Shown: in pieces, positions 8,043-17,880 of the stretch
How the letters are laid out: each line of letters begins with the position of its first letter
Position numbering within the stretch: the first letter of the stretch is position 1
Source: Acidimicrobiia bacterium
GTDB lineage: Bacteria > Actinomycetota > Acidimicrobiia > Acidimicrobiales > Poriferisodalaceae
Direction: 5' to 3'
Assembly: GCA_022820505.1 (NCBI GenBank)
Contig: JAJEFK010000040.1
Location: 1-58,340, forward strand
DNA length: 58,340 nt
The notes under the pieces: model-generated
The model's input: the letters and a program-made list of their open reading frames with translations, nothing else
Databases searched by the model: none
What the model was told of the DNA's origin: nothing
Made by a program: the position numbers and the translations under genes

Positions 8043-10379
8043 TCACGCAACTCCAGCAGTGGCGTCGGTGATGGCTTGCCAGACGCGCTGGGGGGTGAGC
8101 GGCATGTCGATGTGGCGGATCCCCAGATGGGCGACGGCGTCGACGACAGCGTTCTGGACGGCGGGCGTGGCGCCAACAGTGCCCGACTCGCCGATGCCCT
8201 TGGCGCCGAGCGGATTGATGTGCGTGGGCGTCTCGAGCACCACGCGGTCGAAGAACGGCAGCTCTGCCGCAGAGATGATCGGGTAGTCGGCGAAGTTCCC
8301 GGTGAGCGGGTTGCCGTCGGGGTCGTAGACGAACTCCTCGTACAGCGCCTGGGCCGCACCTTGTGCGAGTCCCCCGTGCACCTGCCCGGCTGCGAGCAGC
8401 GGGTTGAGGATGGTGCCGGCATCGTCGCAGGCCACGAGCCGGCGAAGCTCCACTTCGCCGGTGTGGCGGTCGACCTCCACCACGGCGACATGGGTGCCGA
8501 AGGGGAACGTGGGGGCTTCGGAGTCGAACACCTCCTCGGCATGCAGCAGGCGCGGCCCCGCAGCCCTGTCGCCCTCCGAAGTGCCGTCGCTCTCTGACGC
8601 CTCGGCGGCCGACGCGAGGTGTTCGGCGATCGCCGTCCAGCCCACCGACACCGCCGGCGTGCCCACGACGTGGAAAGCGCCGGCCCCGGTGTCGAGCGTG
8701 ATATCCGCCGGGTCGGCTTCCAGCAGGGTCGCCGCCACCGAGCGGGCCTGATCGACCAGCGTGCCGGAGGCTTCCCAGATGGCCGTACCTGCCAGCTGCA
8801 CCGAACGTGAGCCGCCGGTCACCTCGCCGCGGGGTACCTCGTCGGTGTCGCCATGGACGATGTCGATGCTCTCCATCGGCACGCCGGTGCGGTCGGAGAT
8901 GAGCATGGCCCACGAGGTGTGGTGGCCCTGCCCGTACGGCGATGAGCCGGTGCGAGCCACGATGCGACCGCCCGCAAGCAGTTCGACTGCCCCGTACTCG
9001 GAGCGTCCGATGCCTGCGGTGCGCTCGACGTAGGTCGCCAATCCGATGCCGAGCAGCTTGTCGTCGCCGTCTGCACGGCGGCGGGCCTGCTCTGCACGCA
9101 ACTCGCTGTAACCGGCCGCGTCGAGCGCAGCATCCAGGCTGGCTTCGTACGCGCCGGTGTCGTAGGGCATGCCGGTGCGGGTGGTGAGCGGGAACACCTC
9201 CGGCTGCAAGAAGTTCTTCCGGCGCACCTCGGCGGGATCCATGCCGATCTCGGCAGCGAAGACGTCGACCGCACGCTCGATGGCCGCCGCCGCTTCGGGC
9301 CTGCCGGCGCCGCGGTAGGGACCGGTCGGTGTGGTGTTGGTGAGCACCGACACCGACGTGAAGCCCAGCGTGGCGATGTCGTAACAGCCCGCAAGCATCG
9401 CCCGACCGTTGTTCGGCAGCGCCGCGCCCATGTTCCCGTAAGCGCCGGCCTGCTGCACCACGTGCACCGCAAATGCCGTGATGTGCCCGTCGCGGGTGCC
9501 GCCGATGCGGCAGTACTGGATCTGCCCGCGGCCATGGACGAGGCCCACCATGTCGTCGGTGCGCGAGGGCACCCACATGACCGGCCGGCCGGTCCGGGCC
9601 GCCAGCCAACCCAGCAGCGCCTCCTCGGGATGCGGCCGAGCCTTCGCCCCGAAGCTCCCTCCCACGTCACGCGAGAGCACACGCATCTGGGATCGGTCGA
9701 GGTCGAGGATCTTTGCGAGACCGGCGCGCACCGGGTGAGGTCCTTGGCCGGCATTGACATGGTGCAAGCGTCCGTCGTCGGCCCAGCGGCTGGCTGCAAC
9801 GCGCGGCTCCAGCGGGCACGGTGCGATGCGGTTGTTGACCGTGCGGACCTCGGCAACCGCCTCGCATGAGTCGAAGTCGGCCTGCTCGCCGTCGAGCGAC
9901 ATGCGGATCACGACGTTCGGCTCGGCCATGCCGTCGAACAGTGCTGGGCCCTCGAGAGCTGCTTCAGGATCGACGAGCGCCGGCAGCGGCTCGTAGTCGA
10001 CGATGACCAGCTCCGCTGCATCGATCGCTGCGGCCGGACTGTCTGCCACCACGACGGCGACAGGCTCGCCCACGAACCGCACCCGCTCGGCGGCCAGCAT
10101 CGGGCGCACGATGGCAGCGTCAAAGGCCGGGTTCGGCGACGGGTAGGGCTCCAGATTGACATCGGCTGCGGTGACCACATCGATCACGCCGGGCGCGCTG
10201 CGAGCCGCGCTCACATCGAGACCCGTGATGTCGGCGTGGGGAACCGTCGACGTCACGTAGCAGGCGTGCGCCATGGGTTCCCACTCGGCATCGGCGGTGA
10301 GGTTGGCGACGAACTGTCCCCCGCCGCGCAGCAGCGACTCGTCCTCGCGCCGGACAACAGATGTTCCTCGCAATGCCAT
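8043..10379 (-). CDS. Xanthine-dehydrogenase-family molybdopterin-binding large subunit (CoxL form II-like)
   Basis: The 778-residue catalytic subunit of a molybdenum hydroxylase. It has the DVGGSFGAK molybdopterin motif, the substrate-site loop [12 protein letters not shown] typical of form II or other hydroxylases (form I CO dehydrogenases have a Cys-containing loop), and the C-terminal GAKGIGESG with the catalytic Glu. This class oxidises aldehydes, N-heterocycles or CO-like substrates using water. The FAD and [2Fe-2S] subunits that normally accompany it are not in this window. A GGAGGG ribosome site precedes the ATG. It follows the paa genes on the same strand after 122 bp, so it may share their transcript; its substrate is unknown. 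Confidence 0.88.
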   Translation of the reverse strand: MALRGTSVVRREDESLLRGGGQFVANLTADAEWEPMAHACYVTSTVPHADITGLDVSAARSAPGVIDVVTAADVNLEPYPSPNPAFDAAIVRPMLAAERVRFVGEPVAVVVADSPAAAIDAAELVIVDYEPLPALVDPEAALEGPALFDGMAEPNVVIRMSLDGEQADFDSCEAVAEVRTVNNRIAPCPLEPRVAASRWADDGRLHHVNAGQGPHPVRAGLAKILDLDRSQMRVLSRDVGGSFGAKARPHPEEALLGWLAARTGRPVMWVPSRTDDMVGLVHGRGQIQYCRIGGTRDGHITAFAVHVVQQAGAYGNMGAALPNNGRAMLAGCYDIATLGFTSVSVLTNTTPTGPYRGAGRPEAAAAIERAVDVFAAEIGMDPAEVRRKNFLQPEVFPLTTRTGMPYDTGAYEASLDAALDAAGYSELRAEQARRRADGDDKLLGIGLATYVERTAGIGRSEYGAVELLAGGRIVARTGSSPYGQGHHTSWAMLISDRTGVPMESIDIVHGDTDEVPRGEVTGGSRSVQLAGTAIWEASGTLVDQARSVAATLLEADPADITLDTGAGAFHVVGTPAVSVGWTAIAEHLASAAEASESDGTSEGDRAAGPRLLHAEEVFDSEAPTFPFGTHVAVVEVDRHTGEVELRRLVACDDAGTILNPLLAAGQVHGGLAQGAAQALYEEFVYDPDGNPLTGNFADYPIISAAELPFFDRVVLETPTHINPLGAKGIGESGTVGATPAVQNAVVDAVAHLGIRHIDMPLTPQRVWQAITDATAGVA

Positions 10380-10501
10380 GAATGCCCTCCGTTGCGCGTC
10401 CCGGCTCTGAGCCCCGGCGATTGTGGCAGGTCCGCGCTCGGCTCACCTGCGCCCGCCACGCCCCGGGCTTCGCCGGCGTCGCCGAACCGATGGGCGTGGA
10501 G

Positions 10502-11275
10502 CTACCAGACCGCCGTCGGGTCGATGGAGAGCACTTCGACCATTTCGGCATGCAGCGCCGCAAAGTGCGCCGAGCGCTGACCTGCGCGGCCGCTCGCCGA
10601 TGCTGGGATGGCGCTGTCAGCGGGCCACTGTGGCTGGTATCCCGCGCTGGCCACAGCTTCGTCGACCGCTGCCTGCCATTCGGCACGCTGGTCGCTCAAG
10701 GGGCGAGCCATGATGCCCGCAGCAACGAGGTCATCAGCAGCGCAGCCGGGCGGCAGCTCGAACAGCTCGCACGCCATCGGAGTGAACTGATCGAACAGCG
10801 GCAGCAGCTGCGAACGGCCTGCTTCGGTGCGCAGCAGCCGTGACAGCAACCCAGTCGCGTGGCGCAGGTGCGACCGTTCCTCGGCCAAGGCTCGACGCGC
10901 AACCGCGCCGAGGGCTTCCCACGACGAGTCTGCCAACGCTGCCCAGCGGACGGTCTCGGCGGTGTCGTACAGGAAGTGCCGGACCAGGGTTTCGCCCCAG
11001 TCACGGCACGGCAGCTCCGTGAGGTGCGCGCTGCGGTACTCGTGCGGCTGGCGTGCGTAGGCCAATGCGTCGACGTCGTCTCCGAGCAGCCCGTACAGCG
11101 CCCGAGCATGACCCAGCTCGTCCTGGCTGATCGACGTGAGGGCAAGATCCTCCTCGAGGAACGGGCCGACGGCGATCCACCACGCCAGGTTCTGGCCGAT
11201 GCACAGCTCGTCATCGGCGAGCGCCAGCACCATCTCGCGCGCGCCGTCCATGACTTCCGGAGCCGAGTCGGTCAT
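10502..11275 (-). CDS. paaC: Phenylacetyl-CoA 1,2-epoxidase structural subunit PaaC
   Basis: The 257-residue ferritin-like partner of PaaA in the ring 1,2-phenylacetyl-CoA epoxidase. Family features include SISQDELGHARALYGLLGD near residue 50 and LAEERSHLRHATGLLSRL in the second half. PaaC supports the complex but is not the diiron oxygen-activating subunit. Its ATG overlaps the paaB stop by 4 bp. This is the last paa gene of the cluster; no PaaE reductase follows. Confidence 0.92.
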   Translation of the reverse strand: MTDSAPEVMDGAREMVLALADDELCIGQNLAWWIAVGPFLEEDLALTSISQDELGHARALYGLLGDDVDALAYARQPHEYRSAHLTELPCRDWGETLVRHFLYDTAETVRWAALADSSWEALGAVARRALAEERSHLRHATGLLSRLLRTEAGRSQLLPLFDQFTPMACELFELPPGCAADDLVAAGIMARPLSDQRAEWQAAVDEAVASAGYQPQWPADSAIPASASGRAGQRSAHFAALHAEMVEVLSIDPTAVW

Positions 11276-11544
11276 GAGGCTGACTGGTCTCCGGCCTGCC
11301 GCAGATCTCGCAACAGCGCTCCGTCATTGTGGCGGTGAGGGCGGTCTGCCATCTCGAGCTCGACAGGGTCGGCGACCAGCAGGTCCTCGCGGGCCACCAC
11401 CCACATCTGGTCTCCCTCCGAGCGCCGGGTGTAGCAGTCGCGGGCAAAGCTGAGGGCCAGATCGTCGTCGGGCGCTTCAAGCGCGCCGACATGGATGAAC
11501 GGATCCTTGCCAGGACGCTTGAGGAACACCTCGTAGGTCTTCAT
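11272..11544 (-). CDS. paaB: Phenylacetyl-CoA epoxidase subunit PaaB
   Basis: A 90-residue PaaB-type subunit, which bridges PaaAC heterodimers in the epoxidase. It opens with TYEVFLKRPGKDPFIHVGAL and contains RDCYTRRSEGDQMWVV, both characteristic of the family; the length is normal. It overlaps the paaD stop and the paaC start by 4 bp each, so translation of the cluster is coupled. Confidence 0.93.
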   Translation of the reverse strand: MKTYEVFLKRPGKDPFIHVGALEAPDDDLALSFARDCYTRRSEGDQMWVVAREDLLVADPVELEMADRPHRHNDGALLRDLRQAGDQSAS

Positions 11545-12077
11545 GCCAAAGCCGGGCTAGCTGGCGCCGCCTCCATGGCCGCCGGCATATCAACCCTGCC
11601 GACAACCTCGATCGGGTTGCGGCAGCTCGGGCACCATTCCACGCTGCGGCACGGCGTCGGCCCAAAGTCCGATCGGTGCTCCAGGGCATCGTTGCCGCAG
11701 ATAGGGCAGCTCGCGGTCGCCGACCGGCTTCGCACTGCCACTGAATACTCCCGAGCCAGGAAGCCCACCGCCGAAGGCGCGATCCGATCCGGCGTCCACA
11801 CGGGGTCGTCGACGAAGGTCACTTCGATCGAGACGTCGGCACCGGCACACGCCGTTCGCGCGGCATCGGTGACATCCCGGGCGATGACATCAAGCGCAGG
11901 GCAGCCGAGCATGGTCGGCACGAGTTCGATCCGCACGGTCGAGCCGCCGTCGCTGCTGCTGACACCTTCGAGGATCCCCAACTCCGCGATGGTCACCTCC
12001 GGATATTCCGGGTCGCACACCTGCGACACCGATCGGCGCACAGCCGCGACGACGCCAGCGAGAACCGCTCGGCTCAT
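11541..12077 (-). CDS. paaD: PaaD-like Fe-S assembly/maturation factor for the epoxidase
   Basis: A 178-residue MIP18/DUF59-type protein that matures or supports the phenylacetyl-CoA epoxidase. The DUF59 core is DPEYPEVTIAELGIL with VRIELVPTMLGCPAL, and the C-terminus carries a zinc-ribbon-like pair, CPICGN and CPSCRNP. The ATG at 12077 overlaps the paaA stop by 4 bp, which fixes the start; upstream in-frame sequence lies inside paaA. Its position directly after paaA, before paaB and paaC, differs from the usual paaABCDE order. Confidence 0.88.
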   Translation of the reverse strand: MSRAVLAGVVAAVRRSVSQVCDPEYPEVTIAELGILEGVSSSDGGSTVRIELVPTMLGCPALDVIARDVTDAARTACAGADVSIEVTFVDDPVWTPDRIAPSAVGFLAREYSVAVRSRSATASCPICGNDALEHRSDFGPTPCRSVEWCPSCRNPIEVVGRVDMPAAMEAAPASPALA

Positions 12078-12994
12078 GCAGGCACCGCCGCTGCCTCGTC
12101 CAGCGCGGAACGCACCCACGCTGCCCCGTCCCAAGCAAGGCGCGCGTCGTTCAAGCGGCGAGCGCTGTCGGGACCACGTCCCGCAATGGCCGCTTTCAGC
12201 GCATCCCAGTCGATCTCCCCGCTGACCCAACGGCCAGTCTCCGGGTCCTGGTGCAAGTCCGGGTCGGGAATCGTGAAGCCGGCGGCGGTCAGCTGCGGCA
12301 CCATCTTCTGCACGAACCGATCCCGCAGATCCTCGTTGCGCTCAGACTTGATGTGCCAGCGCAGCAGCACGTCGTCGGGCCTGGTGTCGGGGCCGAAGAG
12401 CTGCACCGACGGCCACCACCACCGGTCGATGCCTTCCTGCATCATCTCGTGCTGCTGGGTGGTGCCCTTGGCCATCTTCAGCAACAGCTCCTCGCCGTTG
12501 CGCATGTGGAAGCCCTCCTCGGCGATGATCCGCCGCAGGATGCACTTGTAGGGCCCGTAGCTGCAGTTCTTGAAGACGGCCTGCTGGCTGGCGAGCGCCG
12601 CCGCATCGACCAGGTACGCAATGGCGATCTGATCGCCCCACGAGTGCGCCCGGTAGTGGAACACGTTGTGGAACGTTGTGCGCCCGGCCAGCAGGTCGGC
12701 GGTCATCTCGTCACGGGTCTTGACACCCATGTCGGCCGCCACCATGTACAGCAGGTGCGCGTGGCCGATCTCGTCCTGGGTCTTGGCCAGCGCAGTCAGC
12801 TTGTTCGTCAGCCCCGGCGCCTTGGCGATCCAGTCGCGCTCGGTCAGGCCGCCCATGTACTCGCTGTTGGCGTGCAGCTCGATGAACCGGAACACCGCCT
12901 CGCGGTATGCGTCTGGCATGTCGTCGTCGGGCTCCACCAGCCCGCCGTCATCCAGAAAGGCCTCGAAGTCCTCCATCGAATCCCAGCTGCGCAT
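12074..12994 (-). CDS. paaA: Phenylacetyl-CoA 1,2-epoxidase catalytic subunit PaaA
   Basis: The diiron catalytic subunit that epoxidises the ring of phenylacetyl-CoA, 306 residues (normal length). Iron-ligand segments are visible: NSEYMGG (E45), DEIGHAH (74-80), HSWGD (118-122) and EEGFHMR (159-165). A good GGGAGG ribosome site precedes the ATG. The first gene of the ADBC cluster, it has its own probable promoter at 13026-13031. Phenylacetate-CoA ligase (PaaK), the isomerase PaaG and PaaZ are absent here, so the substrate supply and later steps must be encoded elsewhere. Confidence 0.94.
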   Translation of the reverse strand: MRSWDSMEDFEAFLDDGGLVEPDDDMPDAYREAVFRFIELHANSEYMGGLTERDWIAKAPGLTNKLTALAKTQDEIGHAHLLYMVAADMGVKTRDEMTADLLAGRTTFHNVFHYRAHSWGDQIAIAYLVDAAALASQQAVFKNCSYGPYKCILRRIIAEEGFHMRNGEELLLKMAKGTTQQHEMMQEGIDRWWWPSVQLFGPDTRPDDVLLRWHIKSERNEDLRDRFVQKMVPQLTAAGFTIPDPDLHQDPETGRWVSGEIDWDALKAAIAGRGPDSARRLNDARLAWDGAAWVRSALDEAAAVPA

Positions 12995-13025
12995 GCACGC
13001 CTCCCTGCCGAGGTGAACAACCCGA

Positions 13026-13031
13026 ATGCTA
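13026..13031 (-). promoter_or_regulatory. -10 box upstream of paaA
   Basis: TAGCAT on the minus strand, 31 nt before the paaA ATG. With initiation about 7 nt downstream, the leader would be roughly 25 nt and carry the GGGAGG site. This suggests that the paa genes can be transcribed separately from the amidase gene upstream. Confidence 0.45.
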
Positions 13032-13090
13032 CGCCCGCGCTGTGCGGGGCTGACCGCGCCATGTCACCGCTTCACACATAGAGCGCCGTG

Positions 13091-14455
13091 TCACACCGGC
13101 GGCGCGTGGGCATGATGATCGGTGACCCGCTGGAAGGCCTCACCCACCGCAGCAAGGCTCCGCTCGGTGAACGGCCTGCCGATGAGCTGGAAGCCGATGG
13201 GCAGACCGTCGGGAGCGAAACCGCCGGGCAGCGCGATGGCGGGCAGCCCAGCTCCATTGACCGGGAACGTGAACTGGGTCGTGGCGGGAATGAGCGGCAC
13301 CCCGTCGAGCTCGACCGCACCGTGGGGCAGCACTTGGTTCGGGTTGACCGGGGCGATGATCAGGTCGACGCCCTGATCGTCGAACACGTCCATGCACGCC
13401 CGCTCGAAGGCCACCCGCTGTGCCTGGGCTGACGCGAACTCGGTCCCGGAGATCGCAGCACCCGCCTCGAGAATGCCCCGGACCTCCTCGCCGAGCAGGT
13501 CCGGGTGGTCGGTGCGCAGTTCAGTGAGCAGCGCCGCCGACTCGGCAAACACGATCGTGACGCCCGACGGGGTGTGCTCGGCGCTGTTGGGCACCTGCAC
13601 CGCGCTGATGTCGGCCACGATCGTGCGCAGCACATCGACGGCTGCGCCCATCACCGCGGCAACGTGAGCGTCGACATCGATCCCGTCGTAGAAGCTGTCG
13701 CTCGGCACGCCGAGGGTGAGTCCGCCGGGGTCCGCGGCGTCGGTCAGCGGAGCTTTGGACGAGAACGGGTCGTCGGGTGACTGGCCCGCTATGACCTCCA
13801 GCAGGATCCGGCAGTCCTCGGCGCTGCGCGCCATCGGGCCGATGGTGTCGTAGGTCCACGAGAGCAGGTGCACGCCGTGTCGCGGCACTGCGCCGCGTGT
13901 CGTCTTGATCCCGGTCGTTCCGCAGCAATTGGACGGGATGCGAACCGATCCGCCCGTATCAGTGCCGAGCGCTCCGAACACCTGCCGGGCGGCGAGGCTG
14001 GCCGCACTGCCTCCCGAAGAACCGCCGGTCGAACGCTGCGGATCCCAGGGGTTGTGTGATGCCGGGCACGAGACGCCGAACGCCAACTCGTGCGTATTCG
14101 TCTTGCCGACGATCACGGCACCGGCCTGACGCAGGCGGTGCACGACAGTTGCGTCGTAGTCGGGCACGAATCCCCGCAGGGCGTCGCAATTCGCTTCGGT
14201 CGGGATGCCTTGGGTGAAGAACAGGTCCTTGAGGGCGATGGGAACGCCGTGCAGCGGGCCGGCGATCCCTCCGCCGTCGAGCTGTTGGGCCACCGCGCGC
14301 GCAGCATCAGCCCCGATCGAGGCAAATGCGTTGACCGTGGGCTCCGTCCGCTCGATGCTCGCGAGGCAGGCGTCGAGCAGCTCGACCGCACTCAGATCTC
14401 GGGCTCTGATGGCCTGCGCTGCCGCGGCGAGGCTCATCTGGGTCGGTTCGGTCAT
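13091..14455 (-). CDS. Amidase-signature family amidase
   Basis: A 454-residue amidase of the Ser-cisSer-Lys family (related to GatA), hydrolysing a carboxamide to an acid plus ammonia. The triad is visible: K76 in ALKDLFF, the GGSSGGS signature at 144-150, and Ser170 in DTGGS. It is not accompanied by GatB or GatC, so it is a stand-alone catabolic amidase. It lies directly downstream of an amide/urea-type ABC importer and upstream of paaA, all on one strand. The likely role (inference) is to hydrolyse the imported amide. Start ATG 14455 has AAGGA upstream. Confidence 0.87.
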   Translation of the reverse strand: MTEPTQMSLAAAAQAIRARDLSAVELLDACLASIERTEPTVNAFASIGADAARAVAQQLDGGGIAGPLHGVPIALKDLFFTQGIPTEANCDALRGFVPDYDATVVHRLRQAGAVIVGKTNTHELAFGVSCPASHNPWDPQRSTGGSSGGSAASLAARQVFGALGTDTGGSVRIPSNCCGTTGIKTTRGAVPRHGVHLLSWTYDTIGPMARSAEDCRILLEVIAGQSPDDPFSSKAPLTDAADPGGLTLGVPSDSFYDGIDVDAHVAAVMGAAVDVLRTIVADISAVQVPNSAEHTPSGVTIVFAESAALLTELRTDHPDLLGEEVRGILEAGAAISGTEFASAQAQRVAFERACMDVFDDQGVDLIIAPVNPNQVLPHGAVELDGVPLIPATTQFTFPVNGAGLPAIALPGGFAPDGLPIGFQLIGRPFTERSLAAVGEAFQRVTDHHAHAPPV

Positions 14456-14542
14456 GGTTGCCGTCCTTTGTACTCGGTCGTCTGTTGTCGCATGACTGAT
14501 GTTTTGGGCTGGTCAGGCTGGTTCGGTCTCGCTGGGTTGACC

Positions 14543-15229
14543 TCATAGGGCGAGGCGGCCCGACAGCCGGTCCGCCAGACCGGCCTCGCCGGCAGTGCCT
14601 GTGTCGACGATCTCGCCCTTCTCGAGCACGATGAACCGGTCGGCCAGCCGCAGCGCCAGCGCCAGGTGCTGCTCCACCAGCAGCACGCCGCGGCCCTCCT
14701 GCCTCGCCACCGCAAGGGCGTCGCCGAGCAGCTCGACATTCGAGGGTTGCAAGCCCTCAGTCGGCTCGTCCATCAGCAGGATGGACGCCGTCGATGCGAG
14801 CGCCGACGCCGCCGTGAGCATCTTCTGCTCGCCACCCGAGAGGGTGCCCGCTCGCTGAGCCTCGCGTCCCGCCAACGACTCGCCGAACATTGCCAGCACG
14901 CGGCCGTGCTCGGCCGCCGGAAGCCCGCTCAGGCGCAGGTTGTCGCCCACCGAGAGCTGGCTGAACAGCGAGCGCTCCTGGAAAGCAGCTCGCAGCCCGG
15001 CCCGAACACGGCGAGAGGGCGGCACCCGCGTGATGTCGGCGCCATCGAGCCTGATCTGCCCGCCGGTCGCCCTCAGCAAACCGATCATCGTGCGAACCAG
15101 AGTGGTCTTGCCGGCGCCGTTGCGTCCGACCAGCGCCACGATCTCCCCTTGGGCCACACCGAAGCTGATGCCGTGCAGCACCGGCACGCTGCCGTAGCCC
15201 GAGCGCAGCCCGTGCGCTTCGAACCGCAT
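14543..15229 (-). CDS. livF: Branched-chain/amide ABC transporter ATP-binding protein (LivF type)
   Basis: A 228-residue ABC ATPase of the HAAT (LivF) class. Walker A is GRNGAGKTT, the signature is LSGGEQK, Walker B is ILLMDEPTEGL, and the H-loop is in LLVEQH. It forms the second nucleotide-binding domain of the importer encoded by the three preceding genes. Its ATG shares one base with the stop of the LivM-LivG fusion (TGATG), so the two are translationally coupled. Confidence 0.92.
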   Translation of the reverse strand: MRFEAHGLRSGYGSVPVLHGISFGVAQGEIVALVGRNGAGKTTLVRTMIGLLRATGGQIRLDGADITRVPPSRRVRAGLRAAFQERSLFSQLSVGDNLRLSGLPAAEHGRVLAMFGESLAGREAQRAGTLSGGEQKMLTAASALASTASILLMDEPTEGLQPSNVELLGDALAVARQEGRGVLLVEQHLALALRLADRFIVLEKGEIVDTGTAGEAGLADRLSGRLAL

Positions 15230-17004
15230 CAGCTGTCGACCCCCGCGTAGATCGCCTGCACATCAGGGTCGCTCTCGACCTCGGCGACAGTGCCGTCGGC
15301 AATGACCTCGCCGCGCGCGAGCACCGTGACGCGGTCGGCCACCGCGCGGATGAACGCCATGTCGTGCTCGACGATCACGATCGGCAGCCGATGAGAACGG
15401 TGAAGCTCACGCAGCAGCGCAGCCGCTTCGAGGCTCTCGGCGACCGTCATGCCAGCGGTCGGTTCGTCGAGCAGCAGCAGCCGGCAGTCCCCTGCCACCG
15501 CCATCGCGATCTCGAGCCACTGCTTGTCTCCGTGGGAGAGGTCGCCCGCCCGCATGTCGAGCCGTTCGCTGAGCTGCGTGCGTCCAAGGATCTCCAGCGC
15601 CGGCCGCGGCACCGCCGTAGCCCAGGGGCGACGGATCAGGTTCCACGGCGACGAACGAGTCCCCCAGGCTGCGATGGCCACGTTGGTAGCCACAGACAGG
15701 TCGTCGATGAGCTGGGGAGACTGGAACTTGCGACTCACCCCGTGTCTCGCGAACTCCCACGCCTGGCGGCCCGTGTGCTCGGCGCCGAGCACCAGCACCC
15801 GCCCAGACTGGCAGCCCTGCTGGCCCGACAGGATGTCGAGCAGCGTGGACTTGCCTGCGCCGTTCGGCCCGATGAGGCAGCGGAGCTCGGCGTCATCCAT
15901 GGTGAGCGTGACGCCGTCGAGCAGCCGGAAGAAACCGAAGCTCTTGTGCACTTCCCGGGCTTCGACGACTGCCGCAGCGGCGCCAGACGACGCTCCGCCG
16001 CCTGCGCCAGCGCCCGAGGTTGCTGCAGCGCCAGCCGCTGCAGGCATCAGCACCGGCTGCTGGCGGCGGCGGGCCGGCCGGCCCGCCAACCGCTGAGCGC
16101 TGGGGACCAGCCCATGGGGCATCACCACCACGACGGCCACGAAGATCAGGCCGGTGGCGAGCGTCCAGTACTGCAGCCAGACGTCGGCCAGCGTCGCGGA
16201 AGCGGAGTTGATCGCCATCGCACCGATGACTGGGCCCACGATGGTTCCCCGCCCGCCGACCAACGTCCACAGCACCACGCTGGTGGCCAGCGAGAAGCCG
16301 AAGATCTGCGGCGACACGAAGCTTGTGCGGTGCACGTACAGCGCACCGGCGAAGCCGGCGAGCGCGCCGCCCACGGTGAACGCCCAGATCTTGATCTGGA
16401 CGGTCTTGTAGCCCAGCGCCTCCATGCGGCGCTCGTTGGAGCGGATGCCGATCAGCACCGCGCCGATCGGGCGCGTGACCAGGGTGCCGACCACGGTGAT
16501 CGCGGCGATGGCCAGCACGCTGACGGCGACATCCTGCGCGGTATCGGAGAGCTGCGCCCCGAATGCCTCGAGGCGCGGGACGCCAGTCAGCCCATTGAAG
16601 CCTCCCGTGACGTCGCGCCACTGCTCGGCGAGCTGTTCGAGCGTGAGCGACAGCACCAGCGTCAGCAGCCCCACCACGACTGCGGACGGCCGGCGTCGCA
16701 ACATCGCTGCGCCGAGGGCCGCAGCGACACCGGCGCCCACCGCGGCGGAGCCGACAAGCATCGGCACGCTCAACGACGGCGCCGCAATGGCGATCTTGGC
16801 CGAGGCGTAGGCAGCGATGCCGAAGGGCAACAGCTGACCCAGCGAGAGGATGCCGGTGTATCCCCACACGAAATCGAGGCTCACGGCGAGCGCGGCGAAC
16901 ACTAGGAACAGCGAGAGCTGTCCCGAGCGGTAGCCACCGAACGCGCCGCTGAACACCGCCGCCGCGACTGCGCAGGCCGCACCGGTGGCGAGGGCGCGCC
17001 TCAT
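15229..17004 (-). CDS. Fused ABC permease and ATPase (LivM-LivG)
   Basis: A single 591-residue protein combining the second membrane subunit and the first ATPase of a HAAT-type importer. Residues 1 to about 320 are a LivM-like permease with multiple hydrophobic helices and the motif GYTGILSLGQ. An Ala/Gly/Pro-rich linker follows (roughly 330-360), then a LivG-like ATPase with GPNGAGKST (near 378), LSHGDKQWLEIAMA and LLLLDEPTAGM. The ATG at 17004 overlaps the livH stop by 4 bp, which fixes the start. Such fusions occur in actinobacteria and guarantee 1:1 stoichiometry. Confidence 0.9.
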   Translation of the reverse strand: MRRALATGAACAVAAAVFSGAFGGYRSGQLSLFLVFAALAVSLDFVWGYTGILSLGQLLPFGIAAYASAKIAIAAPSLSVPMLVGSAAVGAGVAAALGAAMLRRRPSAVVVGLLTLVLSLTLEQLAEQWRDVTGGFNGLTGVPRLEAFGAQLSDTAQDVAVSVLAIAAITVVGTLVTRPIGAVLIGIRSNERRMEALGYKTVQIKIWAFTVGGALAGFAGALYVHRTSFVSPQIFGFSLATSVVLWTLVGGRGTIVGPVIGAMAINSASATLADVWLQYWTLATGLIFVAVVVVMPHGLVPSAQRLAGRPARRRQQPVLMPAAAGAAATSGAGAGGGASSGAAAAVVEAREVHKSFGFFRLLDGVTLTMDDAELRCLIGPNGAGKSTLLDILSGQQGCQSGRVLVLGAEHTGRQAWEFARHGVSRKFQSPQLIDDLSVATNVAIAAWGTRSSPWNLIRRPWATAVPRPALEILGRTQLSERLDMRAGDLSHGDKQWLEIAMAVAGDCRLLLLDEPTAGMTVAESLEAAALLRELHRSHRLPIVIVEHDMAFIRAVADRVTVLARGEVIADGTVAEVESDPDVQAIYAGVDS

Positions 17005-17855
17005 GCCGTGGCTCCCTCGACGGGCACCCGACGCAATTGCAGCATCAGCACCGCAAGCGCCAGCGCTGCGATCTGCGCCCAGACAGCGTCGTAGAAGTGG
17101 ATGACGCCGGTCTGCACTGCTGCCACCACCAACGCTCCTGCGATCACGCCCCACAGCCGGTTGAAGCCGCCGACGATCACCACCAGGAACGCCCCGGGCA
17201 GGTACGCGAGCCCGGCTTGGGGTTCGATCGCTCCGAGCGGCGCGACGAGCGCACCCGCGATACCGGCGGTGGCCGCGCCGATGCCGAACGCACAGAAGTT
17301 GGCGATGCCGGTCCGCACGCCGCTCGCGTCCGCGAGGTCCCGGTCGGCGACGATCGCCCGGACGGTCAGCCCGAAGCGTGACCGGGTGAAGGCGAGCAGT
17401 GTCGCCACCACCACGACGACGGCGATCCCGATCAGCACGTAGCGATACGTCGGAAAGAGCACGCCGAATGCCCGGGTCGCGCCGGGCACCGGGTTGGGAA
17501 CGCCGCGGAAGTCCTTGGTGAAGATCAGCTCGACGGCCTGCCGCAGGCAGATCGACAGCCCGAACGTGGCAAGGATCGTCACCTCCGGCCGGCGATGGAT
17601 GCGACGGATCAACCCGACCTCGATGCACGCGCCCAGCACGAACAGCACCACCGCGGCCAGCGGCAGCGACAGCCAGTGACTGAGGCCGTTGGCGTGAGTG
17701 ACGTAGGCGACGTACGCCCCGATCATCACGAACTCGCCGTGCGCGAGGTTGATGATCCCCATCAGCCCGAACACGATGCCGAGACCCAGCGCGACGATCG
17801 CAAGCGTCGCGAACAGGCTCAGGCCGTTGAGCAGTTCGAGCGTCAGCGCATCCAA
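17001..17855 (-). CDS. livH: Amide/branched-chain ABC transporter permease (LivH type)
   Basis: A 284-residue polytopic membrane protein of the LivH class, the first permease subunit of this importer. It has the family segment GLGIVFGLMGIINLAHGEFVM near the N-terminus and about eight hydrophobic helices. It lies 25 bp downstream of the binding-protein gene and overlaps the LivM-LivG fusion by 4 bp. Confidence 0.92.
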   Translation of the reverse strand: MDALTLELLNGLSLFATLAIVALGLGIVFGLMGIINLAHGEFVMIGAYVAYVTHANGLSHWLSLPLAAVVLFVLGACIEVGLIRRIHRRPEVTILATFGLSICLRQAVELIFTKDFRGVPNPVPGATRAFGVLFPTYRYVLIGIAVVVVVATLLAFTRSRFGLTVRAIVADRDLADASGVRTGIANFCAFGIGAATAGIAGALVAPLGAIEPQAGLAYLPGAFLVVIVGGFNRLWGVIAGALVVAAVQTGVIHFYDAVWAQIAALALAVLMLQLRRVPVEGATA

Positions 17856-17880
17856 GGGACTGAGCTACGAGGCTGAGCTG

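Noticed and set aside
7993..9609. Open frame of 538 codons antiparallel in frame to the molybdopterin subunit
   Set aside because: Same-strand alternate frame of a well-supported gene; composition is Arg/His/Gly rich and matches nothing.
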